Part shown: positions 27,349-36,961 of the stretch, piece by piece
Layout: the number at the start of each line of letters is the position of its first letter
Position numbering within the stretch: the first letter of the stretch is position 1
Assembly (NCBI RefSeq): GCF_900141745.1
Contig: NZ_FSRM01000001.1
Span: 4,278,001 to 4,342,000 of the forward strand
Direction: 5' to 3'
From: Paraburkholderia phenazinium
Lineage (GTDB): Bacteria > Pseudomonadota > Gammaproteobacteria > Burkholderiales > Burkholderiaceae
DNA: 64,000 bases
Notes under the pieces: model-generated
What the model was told of the DNA's origin: nothing
The model's input: the letters and a program-made list of their open reading frames with translations, nothing else
The model's database searches: none
Program-made: the position numbers and the translations under genes

Positions 27349-28290
27349 TCAGTCGTACAGCACGGCGGCGATCTTCGGATCGGTGATATTGCTCTTGTCG
27401 TACCAGTAGAAGCCCGTGTCGACCTTCTTGGGCAGCGTTTCACCCTTCAGCGCCTTCACCGCGGAGTCGACCACGCACTTGCCGATACCAATCGGATTCT
27501 GCGTGATGGCGCCGTACATCAGGCCCGACGTGATGTCGTCCTTTTGCTCCTTGCCCGAATCGTAGCCAATCAGAATCAGCTTCTTGCCCGATTCCTTGAC
27601 GCCGATTGCAGCACCTTCGGCCGACCCTTCATTCGAGCCGAAAATGCCCTTCAGGTTCGGATTGGCCTGGATCATGGTCTTGGCAATTTCCGCCGATTTC
27701 AGATGGTCACCGCCACCGTACTGCACCGAGACGATCTTGATGTTCGGGTACTTCGCCTTGATCTCGTTCAGGAAGCCATCGCGGCGATCCACGCCGGTGC
27801 GGCTCGTCTGGTCGTGCACGATCAGGCCGACTTCACCCGAACCGCCAATCGCTTCGGCCATCTTGTCGGCGGCGAGCGCGGCCGCGGCGATGTTATCGGT
27901 CGCGCACGTCGTCAACGGAATGGTGCTGTCGACGCCCGAGTCGAAGGCGATGATCGGGATCTTCTGGTTCTGCGCGCGCTTCAGCAGCGGAATGGCTGCC
28001 TTGCTGTCGAGCGCGGCGATACCGAGTGCCTGCGGCTTCTTGGCGAGCGCCGCCGAGAGCATGTCGATCTGCTTGTCGACCATTGCCTCGGTTTCCGGAC
28101 CTTCAAACGAGATCCTGACGTTCTGCTCCTTCGCGGACTGCTCCGCACCGGCTTTGACGGCCTGCCAGAACTGGTGCTGGAAGCCCTTCGAGATGAGCGG
28201 GATGTACGGCTGATCCGCGAGCGCGATGCTCGTGCCGCCAACCAGTGTGCCGACGCCGATTGCGACGCTGATAAGCTTTCTTTTCAACAT
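27349..28290 (-). CDS. ABC transporter periplasmic sugar-binding protein (RbsB family)
   Basis: 313 residues. Signal peptide of about 25 residues (LISVAIGVGTLVGGTSIALAD), then the type I periplasmic-binding fold of ribose/galactose-type proteins (YIPLISKGFQHQFWQAVKAGAEQSAKEQNV, PIIAFDSGVDS, IFGSNEGSAEGAA). It captures a sugar in the periplasm for the permease and ATPase encoded upstream. The fuconate dehydratase downstream suggests L-fucose or a similar sugar, by inference only. Confidence 0.93.
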   Translation of the reverse strand: MLKRKLISVAIGVGTLVGGTSIALADQPYIPLISKGFQHQFWQAVKAGAEQSAKEQNVRISFEGPETEAMVDKQIDMLSAALAKKPQALGIAALDSKAAIPLLKRAQNQKIPIIAFDSGVDSTIPLTTCATDNIAAAALAADKMAEAIGGSGEVGLIVHDQTSRTGVDRRDGFLNEIKAKYPNIKIVSVQYGGGDHLKSAEIAKTMIQANPNLKGIFGSNEGSAEGAAIGVKESGKKLILIGYDSGKEQKDDITSGLMYGAITQNPIGIGKCVVDSAVKALKGETLPKKVDTGFYWYDKSNITDPKIAAVLYD

Positions 28291-28405
28291 AAGGTATCTC
28301 CTCCTGATGTGTGGGCCATCTATCTTCAGCCATTGAGGGAGCCAACCGCACTCCCGTTTCTTGATGTTTGCTTCTGCTCCTGCCTGTCACCTTTGCCGCG
28401 CCATC

Positions 28406-29431
28406 TCAGCCTTTCCTGCGCCGCAAAATATCGGCGTAGACCGCGAGAATGATGATGAGACCGGTCACGACGATCTGCCACTCCTGAGCCACCGACATAA
28501 TGCGCAGGCCATTGGTCAGCACGCTCATGATGAACGCGCCGATGATGGTGCCCAGAATCGTGCCCGAACCGCCGCTCAGCGAAGTCCCGCCAATCACCAC
28601 CGCAGCGATCGCTTCGAGCTCATAACCCTGGCCTAGCGCCGGCTGGGCCGAATTCAGGCGCGAGGCAATCAGCAGTCCGGCAATGCCGCAAATGGCCCCG
28701 CCCAGGCTGTAAATAGCGATCTTCCAGCGGTCGACATTCACGCCGGAAAGACGCACCGCTTCCTCGTTGCTGCCAAGCGCAAAGGTGTAGCGGCCGAGTG
28801 CCGTGCGATTGAGCGTGATCGAACTCGCGACAGCAAGGAAAAACAGGATCAGCACGGCGTTCGGAATCGGCACGCTCGGCAGAAAATACGCGATCAGCGA
28901 ATCCTGCGAGATCATGTAGAAGTTGTCGGTGTCCGTGAAGTAGATCGGCTTATCTGCCGAGACGACTAGCGACAGTCCCTTCAGCAACATCATCATGCCC
29001 AGCGTGGCGATGAACGGCGGTATTTTCATTTTCGCCGTGAGCGTGCCCGAAATGCTTCCGCACAACGCGCCGGTGCCGATCGCGGCCAGCACGCCGATCC
29101 ACATCGGAAAGTGCCAGTTGGTGAGAAACACACCGCAAATCACGGCCGTAAACGTCATCAAGGTGCCGACAGACAGGTCGATGCCCCCGGTGATGATGAC
29201 GAATGTACAGGCAATCGCCAGCACACCGTTGACCGCCGTCGCCTGCAGAATCCCGAGCATGTTGTCCATCTGCATGAACGAGGGCGACGCGAAGCTGAAG
29301 AAGATCAGCAGCAGAATCAGGCTGCCGAAGGCCAGCAGTTTTTGCAGGGCGGTCGGCGAGAAGAAGCGGGCCCTCAGGCCGGACGATCGTCCCTGGCTAC
29401 CCAGCGCCGAACTATCCGATGGCTGTGTCAT
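28406..29431 (-). CDS. ABC sugar transporter permease (RbsC family)
   Basis: 341 residues with about 8-10 membrane helices; motifs include ITGGIDLSVGTLM, GTLTAKMKIPPFIATLGMM, YELEAIAAVVIGGTSLSGGSG. It forms the inner-membrane channel for the sugar importer as a dimer. It is spaced 19 bp from the ATPase gene upstream and about 115 bp from the binding-protein gene downstream. Confidence 0.95.
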   Translation of the reverse strand: MTQPSDSSALGSQGRSSGLRARFFSPTALQKLLAFGSLILLLIFFSFASPSFMQMDNMLGILQATAVNGVLAIACTFVIITGGIDLSVGTLMTFTAVICGVFLTNWHFPMWIGVLAAIGTGALCGSISGTLTAKMKIPPFIATLGMMMLLKGLSLVVSADKPIYFTDTDNFYMISQDSLIAYFLPSVPIPNAVLILFFLAVASSITLNRTALGRYTFALGSNEEAVRLSGVNVDRWKIAIYSLGGAICGIAGLLIASRLNSAQPALGQGYELEAIAAVVIGGTSLSGGSGTILGTIIGAFIMSVLTNGLRIMSVAQEWQIVVTGLIIILAVYADILRRRKG

Positions 29432-29450
29432 AAATTGGACCTCTTGAGAT

Positions 29451-30962
29451 TCACGCTGCTTTTAAGGTTTCGCGCCGCGTCGCCAGTTGCATGATGCGCT
29501 CCTGCGTCGCCTCCGCGGCTGAAAGTTCGCCAGTAATGCGGCCCTCGCACATCACGACGATGCGGTCGCTCATGCGCAGGACTTCCGGCAGCTCGGAGGA
29601 GATCATCACAATCGCCTTGCCCTGCCCGGCCAGTTCGCGCAGCAGCTTGTAGATTTCGCTCTTCGCGCCCACGTCGATGCCACGCGTCGGCTCGTCGAAG
29701 AACAGCACGTCGCAGTCGCGCTCGAGCCATTTCGCAATCACGATTTTCTGCTGGTTGCCGCCCGACAGAAGCCGCACCGTTTGCGTCGCCGAGGGCGTGC
29801 GGATGCCGAGCAGCTTGATGAAATGCGAAGCGGTCTTGCGCATCTGATTGCGGCGCAGGAAAAAATTGAACGACAGGAATTTGCGCAGGTTGGACATGAC
29901 GATGTTCGATTCGACATCCATGCCGGTTGCAAGACCGAAGCGCTTGCGATCTTCCGAGAGATAGCCGATACCGCGCTTTACCGCGTCGCTCGGCGTCCTG
30001 ATCGTCGCCTTCACACCGTTGACGATGATTTCGCCGGATTCAACCGGATCAGCGCCGAACACGGCGCGCGCAACTTCGGTGCGGCCCGCGCCCATCAGGC
30101 CGGCAAAGCCCAGGATCTCACCTTTGTGCAGCGCAAAACTCACGTCTCGCACGAGTGGCCCAGCGTTCAGATGATTGACTTCGAGCGCGACCTCGCCTTT
30201 GTCTGTTCCGCGCTGGGAAGGCTCGGCGTCGGTCAAGGTTCGGCCCACCATCATGCCGATGATCGTTTCCACGCCGGTATCTTGCGCATTGACCGTTGCC
30301 ACATATTCCCCGTCGCGCAGCACGGTGACGCGGTCGGAAATCTGCTTGAGCTCATCCATCTTGTGGGAGATATAGATGATTCCCACGCCCCCGCTCTTCA
30401 GTTCCCGAATGATGCGGAATAGCTCAGCGATCTCGGCGTCGTTGAGTGCCGAGGTCGGTTCATCCATGATCAGCACGCGCGAATCGAAGGACAAGGCCTT
30501 GGCGATCTCGACCATCTGCTGCTTCGCGACCGTCAGCGTGCTGACGATGGCGCGCGGATCGAGCTTCATATGCATTCGCGCAAGGATCTCACTCGCCTGC
30601 TTATTGAGCTTGTCTTCATCGAGGAACACGCCGAGCCGTCCACGCGGCTCGCGGCCGATGAACATGTTCTGGGCGACGCTCAGATGATTCATCAACTGCA
30701 GTTCCTGATGGATGATGCATACGCCCACAGCCTGCGCCTCGCGCGGGCTCTGGAAGTCCACGGGCTGGCCGTCGTAGACAATCTCGCCGGAATCGCGGGT
30801 ATACACGCCCGCGAGGATTTTCATCAGCGTCGATTTGCCTGCACCGTTCTCGCCCATTAGCGTGTGGACTTCGCCCGCTACGAGATCGAACTGGATGTCG
30901 TGAAGCGCTCGCACGCCGGGAAAGCTCTTGCTGAGCTTCTTGACGGAAATGAGCGGGGTCAT
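29451..30962 (-). CDS. ABC sugar transporter ATP-binding protein (RbsA family)
   Basis: 503 residues with two nucleotide-binding domains in tandem. The first has [10 protein letters not shown] and [10 protein letters not shown]; the second is degenerate at Walker A (GLMGAGRTE) but keeps [15 protein letters not shown] and [14 protein letters not shown], as usual in this family. It powers the sugar importer. First gene of the operon, which runs ATPase, permease, binding protein, fuconate dehydratase. Confidence 0.95.
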   Translation of the reverse strand: MTPLISVKKLSKSFPGVRALHDIQFDLVAGEVHTLMGENGAGKSTLMKILAGVYTRDSGEIVYDGQPVDFQSPREAQAVGVCIIHQELQLMNHLSVAQNMFIGREPRGRLGVFLDEDKLNKQASEILARMHMKLDPRAIVSTLTVAKQQMVEIAKALSFDSRVLIMDEPTSALNDAEIAELFRIIRELKSGGVGIIYISHKMDELKQISDRVTVLRDGEYVATVNAQDTGVETIIGMMVGRTLTDAEPSQRGTDKGEVALEVNHLNAGPLVRDVSFALHKGEILGFAGLMGAGRTEVARAVFGADPVESGEIIVNGVKATIRTPSDAVKRGIGYLSEDRKRFGLATGMDVESNIVMSNLRKFLSFNFFLRRNQMRKTASHFIKLLGIRTPSATQTVRLLSGGNQQKIVIAKWLERDCDVLFFDEPTRGIDVGAKSEIYKLLRELAGQGKAIVMISSELPEVLRMSDRIVVMCEGRITGELSAAEATQERIMQLATRRETLKAA

Positions 30963-31234
30963 GAGGCGGACACAGCAAGAATGCCGCGGCTGCCGCTGGC
31001 CTTCCCGGAAGAAGCGGATCGAACAGGCACCGCAGACGCCACGTGGCGCCGGATATCGCGGTCAAATTCGCAACGAGAAGCCAGACACATTGCTGGACCC
31101 CCAATCAGATGTAAGACGATTTTACGATGCTGGGTGGCAGCCGCTCAAGCGTAGGCATTCCCTAATGTCTGAGCAAATTCGAGCTGCGCCGATTGTGTCG
31201 GCTTAGCGTCTGCTTGCAACTCCTTGTGCCTGCT

Positions 31235-32182
31235 CTATTGCGATCGCGACGGGCGACGGGAGCGCCGTGTACGCGGAGAAGGCGAGGAACGCGGCAAATC
31301 CGCGCCTTCGCGTTCGAGCCACGCGCGGAACAGCGCGACCAGGTCGTTGTCGCATTTCCCATCCGGAACATACGTGCAATAGCTTCGAGACGGCAGGCGC
31401 GGACCAGCAAACGGCGCGACCAGCCGGCCAGCGGCGAGATCGTCGGAGACCAGCGCAGTCGGGCCCATCGCGATGCCGATTCCATCAATGGCGGCCTGCA
31501 AGGTCAGGTAGAAGTGGTCGAACGTCAGGGTGGCAGCCGGCCGCAGCGAGGGAATCTCTGCCCTTGCCAGCCAGTCCGGCCAGAGCCGCGGCAAACTCGA
31601 CGTATGCAGCAACGTATGCTGCCGCAGGTCGTCAGGCATCCGCAGCGGCAGTCGCTGAAGGAGTGCCGGGCTACAGACCGGGAGCCGCTCCTCGGCGAGA
31701 AAAGGCTGCATCGCGTAGCCATAGAACGTATCCGGACCGCCCCGGATGATGATGTCGTAAGGCTCCTTCAGACTCTCCACCGGCTCGTTCGACGTCTCCA
31801 CTGTCACATCCACGTCGACATGCTCAGCGCGGAATTTTGCCAGCCTCGGCACCAGCCAGCGCAAGGTGAAGGTCGCGGGAGCGTTCACGGCCAGGGTGCG
31901 CGAAGCCGTTCCGGAGACACCATATCTGGCGGTTGCCTGCGAGAGTTGCTCGAAGAGCGGGCCGACTTCCTCCAGATAGGCCTTTGCCGCCGGAGTGAGC
32001 GCCACGCGCCGGTTATGCCGTTCGAACAACGGCGCACCAAGCCAATCCTCGAGCAGACGCACGTGCTGGCTCACCGCACCGTGAGTCACGTGCAATTCGG
32101 TGGCGGCATCCTTGAAGCTGCCGAGCCGGCCGGCAGCCTCGAAGGCACGCAGTGCATTAAGTGGAGGCAATACCCGTTTCAT
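31235..32182 (-). CDS. LysR-type regulator, GcvA-like
   Basis: 315 residues. An N-terminal winged HTH (PPLNALRAFEAAGRLGSFKDAATELHVTHGAVSQHVRLLEDWLG) and an effector domain of the GcvA/AmpR subgroup (FTLRWLVPRLAKF, YDIIIRGG). The C-terminus ends in an Arg/Ser/Pro-rich tail of about 20 residues, which looks like read-through beyond the domain. It is divergent from the epoxide hydrolase gene with a 183-bp gap, the usual LysR arrangement, so it may control that gene; the sugar operon is on its other side. Confidence 0.92.
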   Translation of the reverse strand: MKRVLPPLNALRAFEAAGRLGSFKDAATELHVTHGAVSQHVRLLEDWLGAPLFERHNRRVALTPAAKAYLEEVGPLFEQLSQATARYGVSGTASRTLAVNAPATFTLRWLVPRLAKFRAEHVDVDVTVETSNEPVESLKEPYDIIIRGGPDTFYGYAMQPFLAEERLPVCSPALLQRLPLRMPDDLRQHTLLHTSSLPRLWPDWLARAEIPSLRPAATLTFDHFYLTLQAAIDGIGIAMGPTALVSDDLAAGRLVAPFAGPRLPSRSYCTYVPDGKCDNDLVALFRAWLEREGADLPRSSPSPRTRRSRRPSRSQ

Positions 32183-32365
32183 TCACGAGAGTTTCTCTAA
32201 CACGAAGGGTCAATCTAACGGGTTTGTGGTCGAACCACAAGATAGATATCTTGCCTGGTGCCCTCGGGCTGCTCGCTCACCTGCGGGAAAACCGAATTTC
32301 GTTAGACTGCGTATTGCTGGCAATCAGTGGTTGCCAATCGACTGCCCCCTTCCAGAGGACGTGCC

Positions 32366-33517
32366 ATGCATATCGAGCCATTTCAAATTTGCGTGTCCGA
32401 TGTTGAGATCGACGACTTGCGCCGGCGTTTGCGCGACAGCCGGTGGGCGCCCGCGACACCGTCCGATCCATGGCAACAAGGCGCAGACGCCACATGGCTG
32501 CGCGAACTGGTGAAATACTGGGCCGACAGTTTTGATTGGAGGGCTGCGGAACGCGGTCTGAACCAGCAGCCTCAATTCATGGCCGACGTGAACGGTCAGC
32601 GTGTGCACTTCGTTCATCAGCGTGGTGTTGGACCCCGGCCTTATCCGCTGGTTATCACGCACGGGTGGCCCGGATCGTTCTTCGAATTTCATGAGCTGGC
32701 GGAGCGTTTGCGTGACCCGGCTGCATTCGGCGCGGATCCGAACGATGCCTTCGACGTCGTTATTCCTTCACTGCCGGGCTTTGCGTTTTCGACGGCGCCT
32801 GCCGCCGCGGGCACTTCGGCGTTTCAGGTGGCCGATCTGTGGGCTTCGCTGATGCGAGGTCTTGGGTACCAGCGTTTTGGTGCTCAGGGTGGCGACCTGG
32901 GCGCGGGGGTGTCGATCGCGCTTGCCTTGCGGCACGCCCAGGTAGTCGATGGAATTCATCTAAACTTTCTGCCGAGCTCGTACGAACCGGCAATTGACGC
33001 CACTGATCCGCCACTTACCACCGCAGAGCAAAACTATCTTCGGGAGAAAGCTGAGTGGGCTGCACTCGAGGGGGGTTATGCGCATATGCATGGCACGAGG
33101 CCGCAAACATTGGCCGCATCGCTTAACGACTCGCCGGCCGGATTGGCCGCGTGGATCGGCGAGAAGTTTCGCGCGTGGAGCGATTGCGACGGGGTTATCG
33201 AGCGGCGATTTTCGAAAGATGAATTGCTTACCAACCTGTCGCTCTACTGGTTCACCCAGAGCATTGGTACCGCCATTCAGATGTACTGGGAAAACCGGCT
33301 GCAACCCATGCGTTTCACCGCCGGACAACGGGTATTGCCGCCGGTGAGCTTTGCACACTTTCCGAAAGAGATTAACCACCCGCCACGCGGATGGCTGGAG
33401 CGAGTGTTCAATGTCGCGCAATGGACCGACATGCCGCGCGGCGGCCATTTTGCGGCCATGGAAGAACCTGAACTTCTTGCGGCCGACATTCGGAGTTTTT
33501 TCAGGCGCTTCCGCTAG
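32366..33517 (+). CDS. Epoxide hydrolase (EHN-type alpha/beta hydrolase)
   Basis: 383 residues from ATG 32366 (an upstream in-frame start at 32327 is less likely). The N-terminal EHN domain (about 1-110: FQICVSDVEIDDLRRRL, WADSFDWRAAER) precedes an alpha/beta-hydrolase core with the oxyanion motif HGWPGSFFEFHEL, the nucleophile elbow GAQGGDLGAG containing the catalytic Asp, and a C-terminal GGHFAAMEEPE with the catalytic His. It resembles juvenile-hormone and microsomal epoxide hydrolases, which open epoxides to diols. The substrate is unknown. Confidence 0.9.
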   Translation: MHIEPFQICVSDVEIDDLRRRLRDSRWAPATPSDPWQQGADATWLRELVKYWADSFDWRAAERGLNQQPQFMADVNGQRVHFVHQRGVGPRPYPLVITHGWPGSFFEFHELAERLRDPAAFGADPNDAFDVVIPSLPGFAFSTAPAAAGTSAFQVADLWASLMRGLGYQRFGAQGGDLGAGVSIALALRHAQVVDGIHLNFLPSSYEPAIDATDPPLTTAEQNYLREKAEWAALEGGYAHMHGTRPQTLAASLNDSPAGLAAWIGEKFRAWSDCDGVIERRFSKDELLTNLSLYWFTQSIGTAIQMYWENRLQPMRFTAGQRVLPPVSFAHFPKEINHPPRGWLERVFNVAQWTDMPRGGHFAAMEEPELLAADIRSFFRRFR

Positions 33518-33893
33518 TGCGGTTGTTGAACACAATCGCGACATCAACAATGCCCCCGACGATCGATAGTTCTCCTCTGTCATGCAGAGACTTTTCCGTC
33601 CGCATGCATCGCGGGCGGTATTGCGGGTCCCCTCGGCAAGGCGATCCATGTAAGGTCCTTGCGGCTATTCGCTGATGGCCTGAAGCACGTCACGCGCGTT
33701 CACAACTTTTTGGCTGGACGGATGGAATAGTCACGCGTGTTATTCGTTGCACAGCATCTGCTTTTATCTAGCCAGTTCAACCATTGTAGTCACACGAAAT
33801 CGCACACGAAATAAGCCCTGTCGCGGGAATAAACCCCGTGTCTACTTCGTTCAATGACTGTCACGGCTTTTGGACAGAACAGGGGGTGCGGTC
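33518..33893. other. Intergenic region, no gene recognised
   Basis: About 375 bp, no reading frame with recognisable features and no clear repeat; probably the 3' region of the epoxide hydrolase gene and the promoter of the next gene. Confidence 0.55.
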
Positions 33894-35066
33894 ATGAAAT
33901 CTCTACTCGACGTGTTCGGCGTCGTAGCATGCGGCGCGGCTATCGCGACTCTCGTGTCATGCGGGGGCAGCTCCGGTTCGAATAATTCAAACCCACCCAT
34001 CCAGTCGTCGTTCAGTGTGACGGCCCTCGTGTCGGATGGCGCGGTGCCCGCTGCGCACACGGACGCGAATCTGAAAAACCCATGGGGCGTCGCCTTCAAT
34101 CCGAAAGGCTTCGTTTGGGTCGCGGACAACGGTACCAATGTCGCGACGCTCTATGACGGCAACGGCGTGCCGCAATCGCTGGTCGTCACGATACCCGACG
34201 GCAAGAATGGTCCAGCATCGCCCACGGGCATCGTCTTCAACGGCACACAAAGCTTCACCGTCCTGGAAAGCGGCAAGTCCGGCGCCGCTGCATTCATCTT
34301 CGCTGGGGAAGGCGGAACCATCACCGCCTGGGCGCCCTCCGTCGGGCCGACCAACGCGTTCGTGATGTACGACGACGGCACGGGCGGCGCCGTGTACAAG
34401 GGTCTCGCGCTCGCGGCAATGAACGGAAACAACTTTCTTTACGCGACGGACTTCCATAACAACAAGATCGACGTCTTCAATACCAACTTCACCAAGGTCG
34501 CGATGCCAGGCAACTTCACGGACCCGGCGATTCCGGCCGGCTTCGCGCCGTTCGGCATTCAGGCGATAGGCTCGAATCTGTTCGTCACCTATGCGATGCA
34601 GGATGCGGCCAAGCACGACGATGTCGCGGGCGCGGGTCTCGGCATGATCGATGTGTACGACACGGCGGGCAACCTGAAGCAGCGCTTCGCGACGGGCGGC
34701 TCGTTAAACGCGCCCTGGGGCATTGCGCAGGCGCCCGGCAACTTCGGCTCGATGAGCGGTGCGATACTGATCGGCAATTTCGGCGACGGCACGATCAACG
34801 CGTTCAATGCATCAAGCGGCCAGTCGATCGGGCCGCTCAATGGACCGAACGGCGGTCCGGTCGCTGAGCACGGCATGTGGGGCATTGCGTTCGGCAACGA
34901 TCTCAGCAATCAGCCGTCCAACACACTGTTCTTCGCCGCGGGGCCGAATGACGAAGCCGATGGCGTCTATGGAAGAATCGATCTGAATACAACGTCGAGT
35001 TCAGGCGTGGGCACGGGTTCGGGCACGGGCACAAACGCGGGCGTTGGGACGAGCATGGGCATGTAG
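33894..35066 (+). CDS. Secreted lipoprotein of the TIGR03118 type (beta-propeller)
   Basis: 390 residues from ATG 33894, preceded by AGGGGG. Signal peptide with lipobox near LVSCGG, then a Gly/Ser/Asn-rich linker and a domain with repeated NHL-like blades (LKNPWGVAFNPKGFVWVADNGTNVATLYDGNG; APWGIAQAPGNF; MWGIAFGNDLSNQPSNTLFFAAGPND). The C-terminus is a Gly/Thr/Ser-rich low-complexity tail. This family of uncharacterised proteins is common in soil bacteria; the function is unknown. Confidence 0.85.
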   Translation: MKSLLDVFGVVACGAAIATLVSCGGSSGSNNSNPPIQSSFSVTALVSDGAVPAAHTDANLKNPWGVAFNPKGFVWVADNGTNVATLYDGNGVPQSLVVTIPDGKNGPASPTGIVFNGTQSFTVLESGKSGAAAFIFAGEGGTITAWAPSVGPTNAFVMYDDGTGGAVYKGLALAAMNGNNFLYATDFHNNKIDVFNTNFTKVAMPGNFTDPAIPAGFAPFGIQAIGSNLFVTYAMQDAAKHDDVAGAGLGMIDVYDTAGNLKQRFATGGSLNAPWGIAQAPGNFGSMSGAILIGNFGDGTINAFNASSGQSIGPLNGPNGGPVAEHGMWGIAFGNDLSNQPSNTLFFAAGPNDEADGVYGRIDLNTTSSSGVGTGSGTGTNAGVGTSMGM

Positions 35067-35454
35067 TGCTGATCGCGCAATAGACAACGGTCGTTCTCTA
35101 TGCGAGCGCGGCCGCATTTTTTTGCAACTCGACGCGCGCCGCAGACCTGGCGACGCAATTTGGCGGGCGCCGCGCGAGTGGCCGTTAGATCGCTAACGTC
35201 TTCCTCTTACGTCGAGAATTGGGCTGCTGCTCCCGGCCATAAAAAGCCCTTCGAACTGCGTTCACGAACGTCCGGATGTGAGGGGCAGATCTGCCGTTGG
35301 AGCCGGGTATTGCCAACCGGCTAATGCCAGAGCGGCGCTCTGGTCCGCGAAAAACATCAATGGTATGGCTCATGGTGCGGAGCCTGAAAATTGACTACAT
35401 GGCACACAAGGGCAAACCGTGCGCCTGGGATTGGACGTACCACGCTGTGGCGAC
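35067..35454. other. Intergenic region, no gene recognised
   Basis: About 390 bp between a plus-strand and a minus-strand gene that face each other. Short frames here lack domains. No intrinsic terminator of clear shape was found. Confidence 0.55.
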
Positions 35455-36123
35455 TTATGAAGACGTGAGGGTATCCAGGTTCGCACGTTGGATCGCGTCC
35501 TGCAGGTAATGACGCATAAGGCCCTCCAGTTCGTCCATGACAGCTTTACGACTGGCTATGGAGGTATCGCCATTAACCGCGACGGCCGCCTTCATGATCT
35601 GCTGGATCACGGCGGCACGGACGGCGATCTCTGCCGGTGCCAGATGCGGCGCCACTTCAGCCAGCACGGATTCGATCTGTCTACGCAGACTTTCGCGGAT
35701 GCTCATGGTGCCCGGCAGAGCGTAACTGTAGGTCTCGACCAGGACCGCAAATGCCGGATGGGTCGCGCGGAACTTCACGAACGTTCTCGTCAACCGGCTC
35801 GCAAGCAGCGATACGTCCAGAGACGGCGCAGCCTCGCGCAGCTTGTGGAACGTCTCTGCCAGTATGTCCAGATAGCTTTCGAGCAACGCACCCGCGATCC
35901 GGTCCTTGGTGGGAAAAAATTGATACAGCGAGCCAATTGATGCGCCCGCGCGGGAGGCAATCGCCGTCATGGTTGCTGCATCGTATCCCTTGTCTGCGAA
36001 TTCGGTACCCGCTGCCTCCAGCAGCGCTGCGACCCGTGCGTGACCGCGTGCACGCTGTGGGGCTTTCGCTCGCCCGCTTTCGGCACGCAATGTTGCGGTT
36101 GACTTTTGTGAGGGCATGCTCAT
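35455..36123 (-). CDS. TetR family regulator next to YecD-type hydrolase
   Basis: 222 residues from ATG 36123 (second ATG at 36117). HTH: RVAALLEAAGTEFADKGYDAATMTAIASRAGASIGSLYQFFPTKD; the rest is helical ligand-binding domain. It is divergent from the hydrolase gene at 36191. Two palindromic boxes in and beside its start codon make auto-regulation and control of the hydrolase likely. The frame continues to 36498 but that extension overlaps the hydrolase gene and is not coding. Confidence 0.92.
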   Translation of the reverse strand: MSMPSQKSTATLRAESGRAKAPQRARGHARVAALLEAAGTEFADKGYDAATMTAIASRAGASIGSLYQFFPTKDRIAGALLESYLDILAETFHKLREAAPSLDVSLLASRLTRTFVKFRATHPAFAVLVETYSYALPGTMSIRESLRRQIESVLAEVAPHLAPAEIAVRAAVIQQIMKAAVAVNGDTSIASRKAVMDELEGLMRHYLQDAIQRANLDTLTSS

Positions 36124-36151
36124 AAAATAGAAATGTGAGACGAGCCTCACA
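36099..36151 (+). promoter_or_regulatory. Promoter of hydrolase gene with two TetR-type operator boxes
   Basis: TTGACT (36099-36104) and TAAAAT (36123-36128) are 18 bp apart. Box 1, TGTGAG-N6-CTCATA (36107-36124), fills the spacer; box 2, TGTGAG-N6-CTCACA (36134-36151), is a perfect palindrome near the expected start. Centres are 27 bp apart. Confidence 0.72.
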
Positions 36152-36190
36152 ATACACCTTTGGCTCACTAACTTCAACGGAAGGCAAAAG

Positions 36191-36772
36191 ATGCTGCAGA
36201 AACTTGACTCCAAAACTACGGCGCTCGTTCTGATCGACCTCCAACAGGGCATCCTTGGTTTTGGAAAGGCCCCTCGCAGCGCCGAATCCGTGCTGACGGC
36301 CTCAGCGAAGCTCGCGAAGCGCTTTCGAGAACTCAGTGCGCCGGTCGTGCTGGTCCGCGTAGGCTGGAGCGACGATTTCGGCGACGCGCTGAAGCAACCC
36401 GTCGACCAGCCCGCGGCGCTTCCTGCCGGAGGACTTCCGTCGACGTGGTGGGACTTCCCCGAAGCGCTCGAAGCCGCCGAGCACGATCTCAAGATCACGA
36501 AGCGGCAATGGAACGCATTTCACGGCACGGAACTCGATCTGCAATTGCGCCGCCGTGGCATCAAGACCATTGTGCTCGGCGGAATTTCGACGAATATCGG
36601 TGTGGAGTCGACGGCACGAGCTGCCTATGAACTCGGTTACACACTCGTGCTCGCCGAGGATGCGATGAGTTGCGCCACGGCTGAGCATCATCACGCGTCG
36701 GTTAATTACATTTTTCCGAGGCTCGGCCTGGTGCGTCAGTCCGCGGACGTGATCCAGGCACTCGCAGACTGA
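36191..36772 (+). CDS. Isochorismatase-family hydrolase, YecD-like
   Basis: 193 residues, starting MLQKLDSKTTALVLIDLQQG (catalytic Asp region) with the Lys in TKRQWNAF and the loop GGISTNIGVESTARAAYE. The usual catalytic Cys (TxxC in nicotinamidases) is Gly here, as in E. coli YecD and true isochorismatases, so it is not a classical cysteine amidase. The end (AEHHHASVNYIFPRLGLVRQSADVI) also follows YecD. RBS GGAAGG upstream. Regulated most likely by the divergent TetR protein. Confidence 0.9.
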   Translation: MLQKLDSKTTALVLIDLQQGILGFGKAPRSAESVLTASAKLAKRFRELSAPVVLVRVGWSDDFGDALKQPVDQPAALPAGGLPSTWWDFPEALEAAEHDLKITKRQWNAFHGTELDLQLRRRGIKTIVLGGISTNIGVESTARAAYELGYTLVLAEDAMSCATAEHHHASVNYIFPRLGLVRQSADVIQALAD

Positions 36773-36961
36773 CGCTGGTCCACGAAGGCGCATGAGGGCC
36801 CGAATGCGCAGCCGCTGACAGGCCGGAAAGTGCGCCGGTCGGTACGCCTTCATCTGGAACAACCGATCGGATCGGGTCAACTCGCGGATTTGTACATCGA
36901 CCTGTCTGCGCACGCGAGAGGGCAGCAGCAGAGCACGAAGATTCGGTGCAGGAGTTCCGGG

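Noticed and set aside
36191..36498. N-terminal extension of the TetR regulator reading across the hydrolase gene
   Set aside because: It overlaps a well-supported gene, lacks homology to TetR proteins, and the HTH starts after the ATG at 36123.
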